A stretch of DNA of 64,000 bases from Apilactobacillus kunkeei DSM 12361 = ATCC 700308 (GCF_001281265.1 NZ_JXDB01000006.1:1-64000); one strand, 5' to 3'. Shown: positions 8,507 to 16,753, counted from the stretch's first letter. Notes: generated by a model from the letters alone, not told the origin. Numbers and translations are program-made.

Positions 8507-9391
8507 ATGAGAATTAAAGGAATTATATTAGCAATAATCGGCTCAATATTTTGGGGTATGTCAGGAACTGTTGCGGAATATCTTTTTGAAAATCACTTGG
8601 TAACACCAATCTGGTTGGTAGGTACTAGATTATTTGTTGCGGGACTTCTTCTTTTATGCTGGAGTCGGATAACTACGGGAGAATCAATTTTTAAAATTTG
8701 GCATAATAAGAGAGAAATACTTACATTGATCGCCTTTGCACTTTTAGGAATGCTTCCTTCCCAACTTACATATTTTATGGCAATTAGATATGGTAATGCT
8801 CCAACCGCAACTGTCCTACAATTTTTAGGACCCATTTTTATTATGGGATACGTTACGGTTTTTAATCATAAGTTACCTAACTTGGCTGAAATAGTTTCAG
8901 TAATCTTGGCTTTAGCTGGGACTTTCTTGTTAGTAACTAATGGACACATTGATTCACTAGCTTTATCAATCGCTGCGATTGCATGGGGGATTGGAGCTGG
9001 TGTCAGTCAGGCATCTTATACTTTAATTCCTGCTAAATTGTTATCAATCTTTGATGATAAATTGATAGTAGGGTGGGGAATGCTATTAGGTAGTTTACCG
9101 CTATCTGGTTTTGTCTTAAGTACATCTGCTCCTAAAGTATCAATGATCACAATAATTAGTATTGTCTTCATTATTGTATTTGGTACGATGTTGGCATACT
9201 TGCTATATTTGATGAGTACGAAGTATATCTCACCATCAGTGACAGGTATGTTAAGTGCTTTTGAACCATTGACTGCTACTGTCTTATCAGTTGCTTTTCT
9301 TGGTACACATTTGGCTCCTGTGCAGTTATTGGGTGGTTTATTTATAGTTGCTACAGTATTTGTACAAACGATTTTTAATAGGAAGAATTAG
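8507..9391 (+). CDS. EamA/DMT-family transporter
   Basis: A 10-TM drug/metabolite transporter with two EamA repeats (residues about 5-135 and 145-290). The N-terminal segment (IILAIIGSIFWGMSGTVAEYLF) has the family hallmark; PSQLTYFMAIRYGNAPTATVLQFLGPIFI and the matching second-half FGTMLAYLLYLMSTKYISPSVTGMLSAFEPLTA follow the usual pattern. Members export amino acids or other small metabolites; the substrate is not predictable. ATG 8507 is chosen because GGAGG lies 5 bp upstream; an in-frame TTG at 8495 overlaps that site and is unlikely. It is a single gene between an upstream terminator and an orphan gene. Confidence 0.9.
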   Translation: MRIKGIILAIIGSIFWGMSGTVAEYLFENHLVTPIWLVGTRLFVAGLLLLCWSRITTGESIFKIWHNKREILTLIAFALLGMLPSQLTYFMAIRYGNAPTATVLQFLGPIFIMGYVTVFNHKLPNLAEIVSVILALAGTFLLVTNGHIDSLALSIAAIAWGIGAGVSQASYTLIPAKLLSIFDDKLIVGWGMLLGSLPLSGFVLSTSAPKVSMITIISIVFIIVFGTMLAYLLYLMSTKYISPSVTGMLSAFEPLTATVLSVAFLGTHLAPVQLLGGLFIVATVFVQTIFNRKN

Positions 9392-9500
9392 TGAATGTTA
9401 TTCGTAGTGTCAATTGTATTAATGGTATAATAATTATTATTTTATAATGACGCTTATAAAAGTTTTACAATGTTTAATATTTTATGAGATGAGGTAGTAA

Positions 9501-9917
9501 ATGAGAAGGATTTATATTGTTGAAGAAAAACAAAAAGAAGAAGGATTTACACTGTCAACTATAATGTTTTTAGCTTTCTTACTTTGTATTTTTATTGGAT
9601 TACCAATAGTACTAATTTATGATTTTATAGTCGGACCTACTGAGCGAGAAATTTATGAAGGCTGGGGAAACTATGAAAATAGAAGTGTTGATATTCAAGT
9701 ATATCAATTAGGTGGATTGTATAACACATCAAAAGGTAAAGACTATCGAGTGGATTTTATTGTTCACAAAAATAATAAAGTGATTAAATCTATGTATTAT
9801 GATGATGAGGATAAATTTAATAAAAAATATAAGCTAATACCTATAGAAGGAGAGTGGAGGGATCAAGACATTAATAGATTTCCTTACAATGTAAAAGACT
9901 CTATGTTTGACGATTAA
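9501..9917 (+). CDS. Small single-TM protein of unknown function
   Basis: A 138-residue protein I do not recognise. Residues 1-17 are charged, residues 18-46 form one hydrophobic membrane segment, and the rest is a polar domain with many Tyr, Lys and Asp residues (GGLYNTSKGKDYRVDFIV, then KVIKSMYYDDEDKFNKKYKL). The domain resembles DUF1093-like or YxeA-like small secreted folds, but that is a guess from its beta-rich look. GAGG lies 6 bp before ATG 9501. It is monocistronic, with a shared terminator before the convergent tmRNA gene. It is more A+T-rich than its neighbours. Confidence 0.6.
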   Translation: MRRIYIVEEKQKEEGFTLSTIMFLAFLLCIFIGLPIVLIYDFIVGPTEREIYEGWGNYENRSVDIQVYQLGGLYNTSKGKDYRVDFIVHKNNKVIKSMYYDDEDKFNKKYKLIPIEGEWRDQDINRFPYNVKDSMFDD

Positions 9918-9945
9918 GAATAAATCTGTCTTTGACAAAAATAAA

Positions 9946-9979
9946 AAAGGATTGTAATTAAAAATTACAATCCTTTTTT
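9946..9979. terminator. Bidirectional terminator between orphan gene and ssrA
   Basis: Perfect stem GGATTGTAATT / AATTACAATCC flanked by A run and T run, so it works for the plus-strand orphan gene and for tmRNA on the minus strand. Confidence 0.88.
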
Positions 9980-9984
9980 ATTTA

Positions 9985-10352
9985 TGGAGGCGGCGGGAGT
10001 CGAACCCGCGTCCGAGCATATCGCCATTTGAATATCTACGCTCATAGGGATACTATTTGAAGTTTCACTGACCAAAGCACCGTATTCCGGGGTTAACATG
10101 ATCAGCTAACCTGATTAATCTCTTTTACTTAACTTCAGGTATGAGCAAGTAACGTAAGCCTATTAATTATAAAACCCAAGTTAGCCCCTAGGCAAAGCTA
10201 GTTGGATTGTCGTAGACTGCTTATTAGGCAGCTAAAGCGACGTTGTTTGAATTATTGTTTGCAGTTATAATTTAAAAACTGGACGGTTGAGCAGACGCCG
10301 CTGCGAACGCAATCCGAATTCGAACTATACCCGTCGAATCCATAACGCCCCC
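9985..10352 (-). ncRNA. ssrA: Transfer-messenger RNA (tmRNA)
   Basis: tmRNA rescues stalled ribosomes by acting as tRNA-Ala and then as mRNA for a degradation tag. The 5' end (GGGGGCGTTATGGATTCGAC, 10352 downward) and the 3' end (GGACGCGGGTTCGA... GCCGCCTCCA) form the tRNA-like domain, with acceptor pairs GGGGGC / GCCUCC, one G-U pair and discriminator A at 9985. CCA is not encoded. The tag frame lies at 10262-10224: GCA AAC AAT AAT TCA AAC AAC GTC GCT TTA GCT GCC TAA, giving ANNNSNNVALAA. This has the ALAA end recognised by ClpXP-type proteases. Length is 368 nt. A likely -10 (TACTAT) lies about 16 bp upstream. Confidence 0.97.
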
Positions 10353-10446
10353 AAATGGTACATATTCAATAGTACCATATTTATCGCAATAGTGAAAAGA
10401 CATTATCATACAAATTATATTTAGGATGCGTTGAGTGCCTGTTTAT

Positions 10447-10455
10447 TGTTATAAT
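10447..10455 (+). promoter_or_regulatory. Extended -10 promoter
   Basis: TGTTATAAT (TG at 10447-10448, TATAAT 10450-10455), 33 bp before the ATG of the C39-like gene. Confidence 0.6.
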
Positions 10456-10488
10456 GGATAGTATACCTAAATAAATGAGGGTGAATTA

Positions 10489-11148
10489 ATGAAAAGCAAT
10501 TCAATTGCAAACGAAAATGTGCCACACTTTTACGTGCGTTTAAAGCACCGTAAGATGGAAAAATGGTATGTCAATGAAATGCAAGCGGGGAAGCATCAAC
10601 GTAAAGCATTCAATCATTCAGACGAAAAAGCAAAATTTGAAATTGATCAAATCGGTTTTTACCAAAAACATCTATGGTTTCACTTTGAAAACGAAAGTGA
10701 TGTTGGATGGATTCCTAACAAATTCATTCGAAAGAACTACAGAATCTTAAATCTACAGGCCAGTAAGGATAATACCGAGGCTTCTAACGAAGAAAAGTCG
10801 TTATCTGTATTGGTTCATTTCTCTAGACCAGATTTTGATGTGTACGATAAGTTAGGCAAGATTACTGATAACTTGTCCGATGCAACATTTAAAAGCATCC
10901 TAGTTAATAGTGTTGGATCATATAAGGACTTGACTAAGAAGTCATACCGTCGTGTGAGAAGCCAGATTAATCGTAACCGTCCGGTGATGTTATGGGGCAG
11001 ACGAGACAATCAATGTATTGTTCTATTTGGTTTTAACCACCGCGTCTTCTTCTACTTTGATCCAGAAGATGGTTTGAACAAGACGATTACAGTTAAGGAA
11101 TTAACTAAGATATGGAAACGAAGTGGCTACAAAGCCATCAGTTATTAG
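10489..11148 (+). CDS. Protein with SH3/GW-like N-terminus and degenerate C39-like domain
   Basis: A 219-residue protein with no signal peptide. The first 85 residues contain KHLWFHFENESDVGWIPNKFI, which looks like an SH3/GW-type module. The C-terminal part (RPVMLWGRRDNQCIVLFGFNHRVFFYFDPEDG, then TVKELTKIWKRSGYKAISY) matches the second half of C39-like peptidase domains, with a G-P-x-x-x-W, H-x-x-x-x-G and DP-x-x-G pattern. The usual catalytic Cys (in N-G-C contexts) is not found, and the position of the His is unclear. It may therefore be a non-catalytic relative. GAGGGTGA lies 5 bp before ATG 10489. It is monocistronic. Confidence 0.55.
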   Translation: MKSNSIANENVPHFYVRLKHRKMEKWYVNEMQAGKHQRKAFNHSDEKAKFEIDQIGFYQKHLWFHFENESDVGWIPNKFIRKNYRILNLQASKDNTEASNEEKSLSVLVHFSRPDFDVYDKLGKITDNLSDATFKSILVNSVGSYKDLTKKSYRRVRSQINRNRPVMLWGRRDNQCIVLFGFNHRVFFYFDPEDGLNKTITVKELTKIWKRSGYKAISY

Positions 11149-11155
11149 CAAACAA

Positions 11156-11184
11156 AAAAGACAGCCAAATGGCTGTCTTTTCCT
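11156..11184. terminator. Terminator after the C39-like gene
   Basis: AAAAGACAGCC-aaat-GGCTGTCTTTT; the A run on the other side lets it also serve the convergent tRNA-Glu gene. Confidence 0.88.
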
Positions 11185-11190
11185 TTATTA

Positions 11191-11264
11191 TCACCCGCAC
11201 GGGGATCGAACCCGTAACTCCGCCTTGAGAGGGCGACGTCTTAAACCAGTTTGACCAGCGGGCA
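11191..11264 (-). tRNA. tRNA-Glu (CTC)
   Basis: A 74-nt cloverleaf. The anticodon stem CGCC/GGCG encloses loop CTCTCAA (plus-strand 11225-11231), so the anticodon is CTC, reading GAG. The T arm is ACGGG-TTCGATC-CCCGT. The overall sequence follows the Bacillus tRNA-Glu pattern (GGTCAA, GTTTAAGAC, CCGCC-type stem). The acceptor stem pairs as TGCCCGC / GCGGGTG, making the terminal pair U1-G72, a wobble pair. Discriminator A73 is at 11191, and CCA is not encoded. It is a supplementary isoacceptor for GAG; the main UUC species is elsewhere. Confidence 0.9.
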
Positions 11265-11291
11265 ATATCACTAATCAATCACTATATATTT

Positions 11292-11320
11292 ATACTACTA
11301 TTCATCTTTAAGACTGTCAA
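11292..11320 (-). promoter_or_regulatory. Promoter of tRNA-Glu
   Basis: Minus strand TTGACA (11320-11315), 17-bp spacer, TAGTAT (11297-11292), 27 bp before the mature 5' end. Confidence 0.75.
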
Positions 11321-11332
11321 TGCTGATAGGCG

Positions 11333-11362
11333 TTGACATAAGGGTATTTTTAGTATTATGAT
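11333..11362 (+). promoter_or_regulatory. Promoter of tRNA-Gln
   Basis: TTGACA (11333-11338), 18-bp spacer, TATGAT (11357-11362), 19 bp before the mature 5' end. Its -35 box faces away from that of the tRNA-Glu promoter, with 12 bp between the two hexamers. Confidence 0.78.
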
Positions 11363-11381
11363 TAAATATGTTATCAATTAT

Positions 11382-11454
11382 TGAGTATTCGCCAAATTGG
11401 TAAGGCAGAGGACTCTGAATCCTTAATTTACTGGTTCGAATCCAGTATACTCAA
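11382..11454 (+). tRNA. tRNA-Gln (CTG)
   Basis: A 73-nt cloverleaf with acceptor TGAGTAT / ATACTCA (U1-A72, usual for tRNA-Gln), D-arm GCCAAATTGGTAAGGC, anticodon loop CTCTGAA (anticodon CTG, 11415-11417), and T arm CTGG-TTCGAAT-CCAG. Discriminator A73; CCA is not encoded. It reads CAG. Confidence 0.93.
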
Positions 11455-11468
11455 TTTCTAAGCGTACA

Positions 11469-11507
11469 TAAAAAGCACCGTCACTGTTAGGTGATGGTGC
11501 TTTTTTA
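11469..11507 (+). terminator. Terminator after tRNA-Gln
   Basis: AAAAAGCACCGTCAC-tgttag-GTGATGGTGCTTTTTT; one G-T pair in the stem. Confidence 0.88.
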
Positions 11508-11628
11508 TGTACAATTTTATAGTTATATTATTTTTCTTTTAAGAAATTCTAAACAATCCACCAACTTCCCATCCATTTGCTTTCAGTATGTTAGAATCGA
11601 GTTGAACGAAGGATAAGGGGTGATTAGT

Positions 11629-12006
11629 TTGCAAATTATCAGTGATGTATTAGCGTTAATTGTTGCGATTGAAGCATTATTCATCATGATTTTGGAAATG
11701 TTCTTTAGTCGTACCAAGATGGCTCAAAAATCTTTTGATCTATCAATGGAATACCTATTTACACCTGATACCAAAATTAGTATGGCTAACCAAGGACTAT
11801 ACAATGGTTTTATTGGTGTCGGTATTCTGATGACGATGTTTGTTCTACCACAATCCATTGCAACTTTTAATCTATATCTATTTATAGGATTTGTGGTTGT
11901 TGCAGCTATCTTTGGTGGTTTAACCGCCAACAAGAAGATTATCATCACACAAGGTTTGCCAGCCGCATTGGCATTGATCTCATTATTCATAACAAATAAC
12001 ATTTAA
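11629..12006 (+). CDS. DUF1304 family membrane protein
   Basis: A small four-helix integral membrane protein of the DUF1304 family. Seen: a hydrophobic first helix with an acidic residue (VLALIVAIEALFIMILEMFF), the conserved NQGLYNGFIGVG motif before helix 2, and two further helices (LYLFIGFVVVAAIFGGLTA, GLPAALALISLFI). The family's function is unknown. The start is taken as TTG 11629, because AAGGGGTGAT (11615-11624) is a strong ribosome binding site at the right distance; GTG 11620 lies inside that site. It is monocistronic, with a terminator directly after. Confidence 0.85.
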   Translation: MQIISDVLALIVAIEALFIMILEMFFSRTKMAQKSFDLSMEYLFTPDTKISMANQGLYNGFIGVGILMTMFVLPQSIATFNLYLFIGFVVVAAIFGGLTANKKIIITQGLPAALALISLFITNNI

Positions 12007-12011
12007 AACAC

Positions 12012-12038
12012 AAACGTCACTGGATAGTGACGTTTTTT
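12012..12038 (+). terminator. Terminator after DUF1304 gene
   Basis: AACGTCAC-tggata-GTGACGTT followed by a T run. Confidence 0.88.
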
Positions 12039-12085
12039 ATTAAAAAAATCCTTATCATATGGCAGATAAGGATTCTTAGAGAAGA

Positions 12086-12448
12086 TTATAGTATATGTAA
12101 AACCAACACGATTAAGGCAGTTAAAATTGTCTTAATCATTAGTGGCCAGTCAATTACGTCTAACGTGAAGAGAATGACTTCGAAAACAACGAAGACAATC
12201 TCAGAAATGGCTAGCTTCTTTAATTGCACTTTCTCAGAAAACATGACGATTAGTTGCGCAATCAAGCAAATTACTAGGGTGATTAGTGATAGGACGTAAA
12301 ACCAACTATATATTTGGGAAAATCCCTCAGTTACCATTCGATTAGAGGTCTTCAAAAGGGTTATGCCAAATATTAGACTAGAGATTAATAGGTATAAATT
12401 TGCGAATATACATAGAAATCGGACAGTCTTATTGTTATTCTTTTTCAA
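12086..12448 (-). CDS. Four-TM membrane protein of unknown function
   Basis: A 120-residue hydrophobic protein with a lysine-rich N-terminus (KKNNNK) and four predicted membrane segments (about residues 10-30, 44-66, 78-95, 100-119). Family not recognised. It starts at TTG 12448, preceded by AAGGGGGAG five bases away, a strong site that supports translation. Size and topology resemble the orphan on the minus strand at 16778-17131, but I see no clear sequence motif shared by both. It is convergent with the DUF1304 gene. Confidence 0.6.
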   Translation of the reverse strand: MKKNNNKTVRFLCIFANLYLLISSLIFGITLLKTSNRMVTEGFSQIYSWFYVLSLITLVICLIAQLIVMFSEKVQLKKLAISEIVFVVFEVILFTLDVIDWPLMIKTILTALIVLVLHIL

Positions 12449-13001
12449 TTTTTCTCCCCCTTAGTAGTTATCAGATATATTGAAAAGGAATATTCGTATT
12501 TTACAACTTTAATATGAGAGAAAGGTAAAGCGAAAATTTAGAATGAAAGATGAAAATAAAAAATCCTTTTTCTTATATGACAATTTTATAAAGTGAAATA
12601 ATCAATTCAATTGCTAAATGCTTTGATATGGGGGATTGATGCCTTTAGAAAGATTTAACCATTATAACGAAAAATTATACAAGGTGTCTAAAAATGGCAT
12701 TTATATTTTATTGTATTCTTATTTGCAGAATTGTTGATCAATTCCTTTGTTTTATTTCTTAAGTAGGCAAATGTTATAAAATAATAATTTGAGAATTGCT
12801 ATATTTCGTAAAAGTAATAAATGTGTAATATTTTTATAAAAGTCCATTAAGCCCCTGTATTATAAGGGACTTTATGTTACAAGAATGTTAAAAATCACAT
12901 CATCCTTAAATGAACCTTAAAATTTTCTTTAAAAATAATTAGATAAAGTATATAATTTCTTTTGTTTCAATTATAAATGATTAGTTAGGAGTTTTTAAGT
13001 T
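12449..13001. other. 553-bp AT-rich intergenic region
   Basis: No supported gene. It should hold the promoter for the four-TM gene (minus strand) and that of the GH70-like gene: TATAAT at 12951-12956 with a weak TTTAAA 17 bp upstream (12928-12933). A nested imperfect hairpin lies at 12838-12874 (AAAGT...ACTTT around CCCT...AGGG) without a clear T run. The rest shows nothing I can interpret. Confidence 0.5.
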
Positions 13002-16000
13002 ATGAATTATAACCAAGATTCAAAGTTACATTATAGAATGTACAAATCTGGAAAATCCTGGGTAATTGCTGCAGTTGTGGCTGTTACCATGGGAACTGGT
13101 TTCTACATGACTCAAGCAACAGCTCATGCTGATGCAAATCCTGCGACTGATAAGACGACTGTTCAAGCTACTGTCCAACCAACAGCAACTACCACAGCTG
13201 CCCAACAAGGCGCTGGTTCAAGTACAACTACTACCAAGAGTAGCGATGATAAAGGTGGAACTGCTACTTCAACCGTAACTACTGGAGAAGCCAGTGCACA
13301 TAGTGACACTTCTGATAGTAAGAACACTAAAGAGTACAAGAATCCAGCTGGTACCAATGCTGCCAATTCAAATGGTACTGATTCTACCACTAATAACCAA
13401 ACTGTTAACGCATTAAACGCTACTCCAGTTACTGGAAATGACAGTACTAATAGCCAAACTACCAGTAACAACGTTACTGTAGCAACTGAAGATACAAAAA
13501 ATACTACTAATACTACCAATACAAATATTAATGGCAAAGATGATAATGCTACCAAGACTACTACATACAAGAAAGTTGCATTAATCAAGCCTAGATCATT
13601 TACTGAAAATCAAATTAAGCAATTTAGTAAGTTCAATGTTCCTGTTAAGTTTAGTAAGAAATACGTAACTAATATTGACGGTTACCTAACTGCTGATACT
13701 TGGTACCAACCAAAGAAAATTTACCGTAATGGTAAGAAGTGGTCTAAGTCAACCAAAAAGGACTTCAGACCTATTTTAATGTACTGGTGGCCAAGCAAGA
13801 CAGTTAAGGCTAATTATGCTAATTACTTTAACAAATCTTTAAATATTAATGATAAGAAGAAATATACTGCTAAGAGTAATTCTAAGAAGCTTACCAAAGC
13901 AGTTTTGAATATTCAAACTAATATTGAAAAGACGATTACTAAGACTAAGCATGTTAAATGGTTACGTACATCCATGACTGGTTTTATCAAGACACAAAGC
14001 ATTTGGAATGCTAAGAGTGAAAAGCCAGTTTATGGTTGGGGAAATCTACAAGGTGGAAGCTTTAAATACGTTAACAGTAAGAAAACTAAAAACGCTAATT
14101 CTAAGTACAGATTGCTAGGTCGTGCTTACACCATGCAAACTAAGAATAACTATAAAAATTATGAATTGTTATTAGCTAACGATATTGATAATTCAAATCC
14201 AACGGTTCAAGCAGAAGACTTAAATAACTTCTACTACCTAATGAATATCAGTTCAATTTTAGGTAAGGGTTCAGATGGTAACTTTGATGGTGGTAGAGAA
14301 GATGCTACTGGTAGTATGGATTATGATATTACTCAACTAATCGAAAACTTCCAAGTTAAGCGTTTTAAAATGACTTCAGATGCGAAAGCCAATGCTCATT
14401 TGAACTTACTTGAAGATGGTGCTCCAGAATCACGTGTATCTGTTGCTCGAGACGGTAACAAAGGCTTGACTCATGATATGGATAACACTAACACATTAGT
14501 ATATCCATATACTCTAGCACCAGGTAAACGTAGCCAACTTAGCCAAGTTATCACTAATGACTGGGTAAACCGTGGTGATGATTATACTGAAAATCAAGTT
14601 ACACCAAACTACTCGTTCCTAAATGTTCATGATGGTGTTCAAACATTTATTGCAAACATCATTTCTGATATTTCAAAGGATAATCCAAATGCTCCTACTA
14701 AGGCAGTTTTGGACAAAGCTATCAATATTTATGATCAAGATCAATTTAATACTAACAAGAAGTATGCGGAATACAACATTCCAGCAGCATACTCATTGCT
14801 ACTTTCTAACAAGGATGTAGTTCCTCGTGTTTACTATGGTGATTTATACCTAGAAGGTGACCAATACATGGCTACCAAGTCACCATACTTTGACTCAATT
14901 ACCACAATGCTTAAAGACCGTGTTAAGTATGTTTCAGGTGGACAACAAATGAGAATGCATGGAAATGACATTTTAACTTCAGTTCGTTTCGGACAAGGTG
15001 ACTTAACACCAACTAGTACTAGTGCACAAGGTCGTTTATCTGGTTACTTATCAGTAACTTCAAACAATCCTAAAGTATTAGTCAATAGTCCAATTAAGAT
15101 TTACATGGGAGCAGACCATAAGAATCAGGAATATCGTCCTGAACTAATGACAACCAAAGATGGTTTAACTGTATTCCACAATGATCAAGAAGCAAGCAAG
15201 TACGTTGTTAAGACAGATGCTGATGGTTACTTATACCTAGATAACACTCAAGTATTTGGTGCAAGTAATCCAATGGTCTCAGGTTACCTATCAACTTGGG
15301 TACCAGTAGGAGCAAGTGATAACCAAGATGTTAGAACTCAAGCTTCTACTAAGAAGAGTAAGGATGGCAAGACATTCCATTCAAATGCAGCTTTAGATTC
15401 ACATGTTTCATATGAAGGATTCTCATCATTACAACCAATCACTAATGATAACAGTAAGAAGACTGATGTCGTGATTGCTCAAAATGCAAGCCTATTCAAG
15501 GAACTAGGAATCACTGATTTTGAATTCCCAGGTCACTACATGCCAGTTCACAACGATTCATCATTCGTTGATACTACTGAAGAAAATGGATATGCGTTCT
15601 CTGATCGTTACAACTTAGGTATGGATGGTAAATCAACTAAGTACGGTACTGTGGATCAATTAATCGATGCCAATAAAGCATTACATGCTCAAGGTGTTCA
15701 CACATTAACCGACTATGTTATGAACCAATTATATGACTTAAACGGTAAAGAATTGACAACAGTAACTCGTATCGATGGATTTGGTAAGAAACCTAAGAGT
15801 AAGAAGAACCAAATCAACAATGCATTATACGTTGCAAGTACAAAGAGCAGTAAGAAAGATTACCAATACAAGTTTGGTGGTAAGTTCTTGTCGATGTTGA
15901 AGAAGAAGTACCCTTCATTATTCAAACAAAAACAAAAATCAACCAACAAACCAATTGATGCTAACACACACATCAAGATTTGGAGTGCTAAGTACATGAA

Positions 16001-16076
16001 TGGTACTAGCATTCAAGGTAAAGGTATGGGTTATCTTCTAAAGAAGAATGGCCAATACTTCAAGTTAAACAAATAA
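13002..16076 (+). CDS. Secreted GH70 glucansucrase-like protein with degenerate catalytic motifs
   Basis: GH70 enzymes polymerise the glucose of sucrose into alpha-glucan outside the cell. Residues 8-43 form a KxYKxGKxW-type signal (RMYKSGKSW, hydrophobic stretch, ATAHAD). Residues 44-190 are a Ser/Thr/Asn-rich linker. The core starts with NIDGYLTADTWYQPKKIY and KDFRPILMYWWP and ends with IKIWSAKYMNGTSIQGKGMGYLL. At 1024 residues it stops there, with no C-terminal glucan-binding repeats. Catalytic residues are in place: nucleophile D434 (FDGGREDATGSMD), acid/base E471 (LLEDG), stabiliser D544 (NVHDGVQT). Their surroundings differ from the family consensus (RVDAVDNV, EDW, RAHDSEVQT), and motif I reads TDYVMNQ where ADWVPDQ is usual. 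Activity may be altered or lost. Confidence 0.85.
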   Translation: MNYNQDSKLHYRMYKSGKSWVIAAVVAVTMGTGFYMTQATAHADANPATDKTTVQATVQPTATTTAAQQGAGSSTTTTKSSDDKGGTATSTVTTGEASAHSDTSDSKNTKEYKNPAGTNAANSNGTDSTTNNQTVNALNATPVTGNDSTNSQTTSNNVTVATEDTKNTTNTTNTNINGKDDNATKTTTYKKVALIKPRSFTENQIKQFSKFNVPVKFSKKYVTNIDGYLTADTWYQPKKIYRNGKKWSKSTKKDFRPILMYWWPSKTVKANYANYFNKSLNINDKKKYTAKSNSKKLTKAVLNIQTNIEKTITKTKHVKWLRTSMTGFIKTQSIWNAKSEKPVYGWGNLQGGSFKYVNSKKTKNANSKYRLLGRAYTMQTKNNYKNYELLLANDIDNSNPTVQAEDLNNFYYLMNISSILGKGSDGNFDGGREDATGSMDYDITQLIENFQVKRFKMTSDAKANAHLNLLEDGAPESRVSVARDGNKGLTHDMDNTNTLVYPYTLAPGKRSQLSQVITNDWVNRGDDYTENQVTPNYSFLNVHDGVQTFIANIISDISKDNPNAPTKAVLDKAINIYDQDQFNTNKKYAEYNIPAAYSLLLSNKDVVPRVYYGDLYLEGDQYMATKSPYFDSITTMLKDRVKYVSGGQQMRMHGNDILTSVRFGQGDLTPTSTSAQGRLSGYLSVTSNNPKVLVNSPIKIYMGADHKNQEYRPELMTTKDGLTVFHNDQEASKYVVKTDADGYLYLDNTQVFGASNPMVSGYLSTWVPVGASDNQDVRTQASTKKSKDGKTFHSNAALDSHVSYEGFSSLQPITNDNSKKTDVVIAQNASLFKELGITDFEFPGHYMPVHNDSSFVDTTEENGYAFSDRYNLGMDGKSTKYGTVDQLIDANKALHAQGVHTLTDYVMNQLYDLNGKELTTVTRIDGFGKKPKSKKNQINNALYVASTKSSKKDYQYKFGGKFLSMLKKKYPSLFKQKQKSTNKPIDANTHIKIWSAKYMNGTSIQGKGMGYLLKKNGQYFKLNK

Positions 16077-16084
16077 TAAGTTAA

Positions 16085-16119
16085 TAAAAAAGAAGCTATC
16101 GTTTGATAGCTTCTTTTTT
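16085..16119. terminator. Bidirectional terminator, GH70-like gene / pncA
   Basis: AAGAAGCTATC-gttt-GATAGCTTCTT with A and T runs on either side; it serves both convergent genes. Confidence 0.9.
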
Positions 16120-16670
16120 TACTTAACAGTAGCACCAAGGCTACCTTTGAAATGGTTTAATGCAAAGTCATGACCAGCTTGAGTTAATCCGGCGACACCT
16201 TTTTCATGAACAACCACGTTGTAGTTTAAATTATAAGCAGAAATTGCAGTGTGCAATACACAGATGTCTGTGCAGACCCCAACTAGGTGTAGTGTATCTA
16301 CTTTTCTTTCACGTAATCGAAGATCTAAATCAGTTCCGGCGAAAGCACTGTATCTAGTCTTGTCATACATATAGACTTTTTCTTCATCCTTGTGCTCGTT
16401 ATACCAGTTATTTAATTCGCCGTAAAATTCACGTCCCCAAGTATCTTTTAAATTGTGAGGAGGGAATAACTTAGTTTCTGGGTGATAAGGGTTATTTTCT
16501 TGATGCAGGTCGGTTGGTAGGATGACCCACTTGCCAGCTTGACGAAATTCTTCCGCTAGATCAACGATGTAGTCAACCAATACTTGACCAGGTTTTCCAA
16601 CGGTTAATTTTCCTTTATCATCAACGAAATCGTTTGTGTAATCAATAATCAGTAGGGCTTCATTACTCAT
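16119..16670 (-). CDS. pncA: Nicotinamidase (isochorismatase family)
   Basis: PncA hydrolyses nicotinamide to nicotinate for NAD salvage. The 183-residue protein shows the family triad: Asp10 (LLIIDYTNDF), Lys104 (YDKTRYSAF) and Cys137 in VGVCTDICVLHTA. The metal-site segment TDLH (54-57) is also present. The cis-peptide region GVCTDICV is typical of nicotinamidase and not of isochorismatase proper. GGAG lies 8 bp before the ATG. It is monocistronic, and its terminator is shared with the convergent GH70-like gene. Confidence 0.92.
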   Translation of the reverse strand: MSNEALLIIDYTNDFVDDKGKLTVGKPGQVLVDYIVDLAEEFRQAGKWVILPTDLHQENNPYHPETKLFPPHNLKDTWGREFYGELNNWYNEHKDEEKVYMYDKTRYSAFAGTDLDLRLRERKVDTLHLVGVCTDICVLHTAISAYNLNYNVVVHEKGVAGLTQAGHDFALNHFKGSLGATVK

Positions 16671-16753
16671 AATGGATAACTCCTTAATTAAATTACTACT
16701 TATTATATATTAATAATTAATAACATTCACTTTTATTAATCGAAAACATAAGA

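Noticed and set aside
11191-11264. Reading this tRNA as tRNA-Arg(TCT) or tRNA-Leu
   Set aside because: The 7-nt loop CTCTCAA places T33 before CTC, and there is no long variable arm; the body matches tRNA-Glu.
12838-12874. Hairpin upstream of the GH70-like gene as a terminator or riboswitch
   Set aside because: The stem is imperfect and no T run follows; no known riboswitch motif was recognised.
13163-13588. 141-aa minus-strand ORF inside the GH70-like gene
   Set aside because: A low-complexity Val/Leu-rich antisense translation of the Ser/Thr linker; no start signals.
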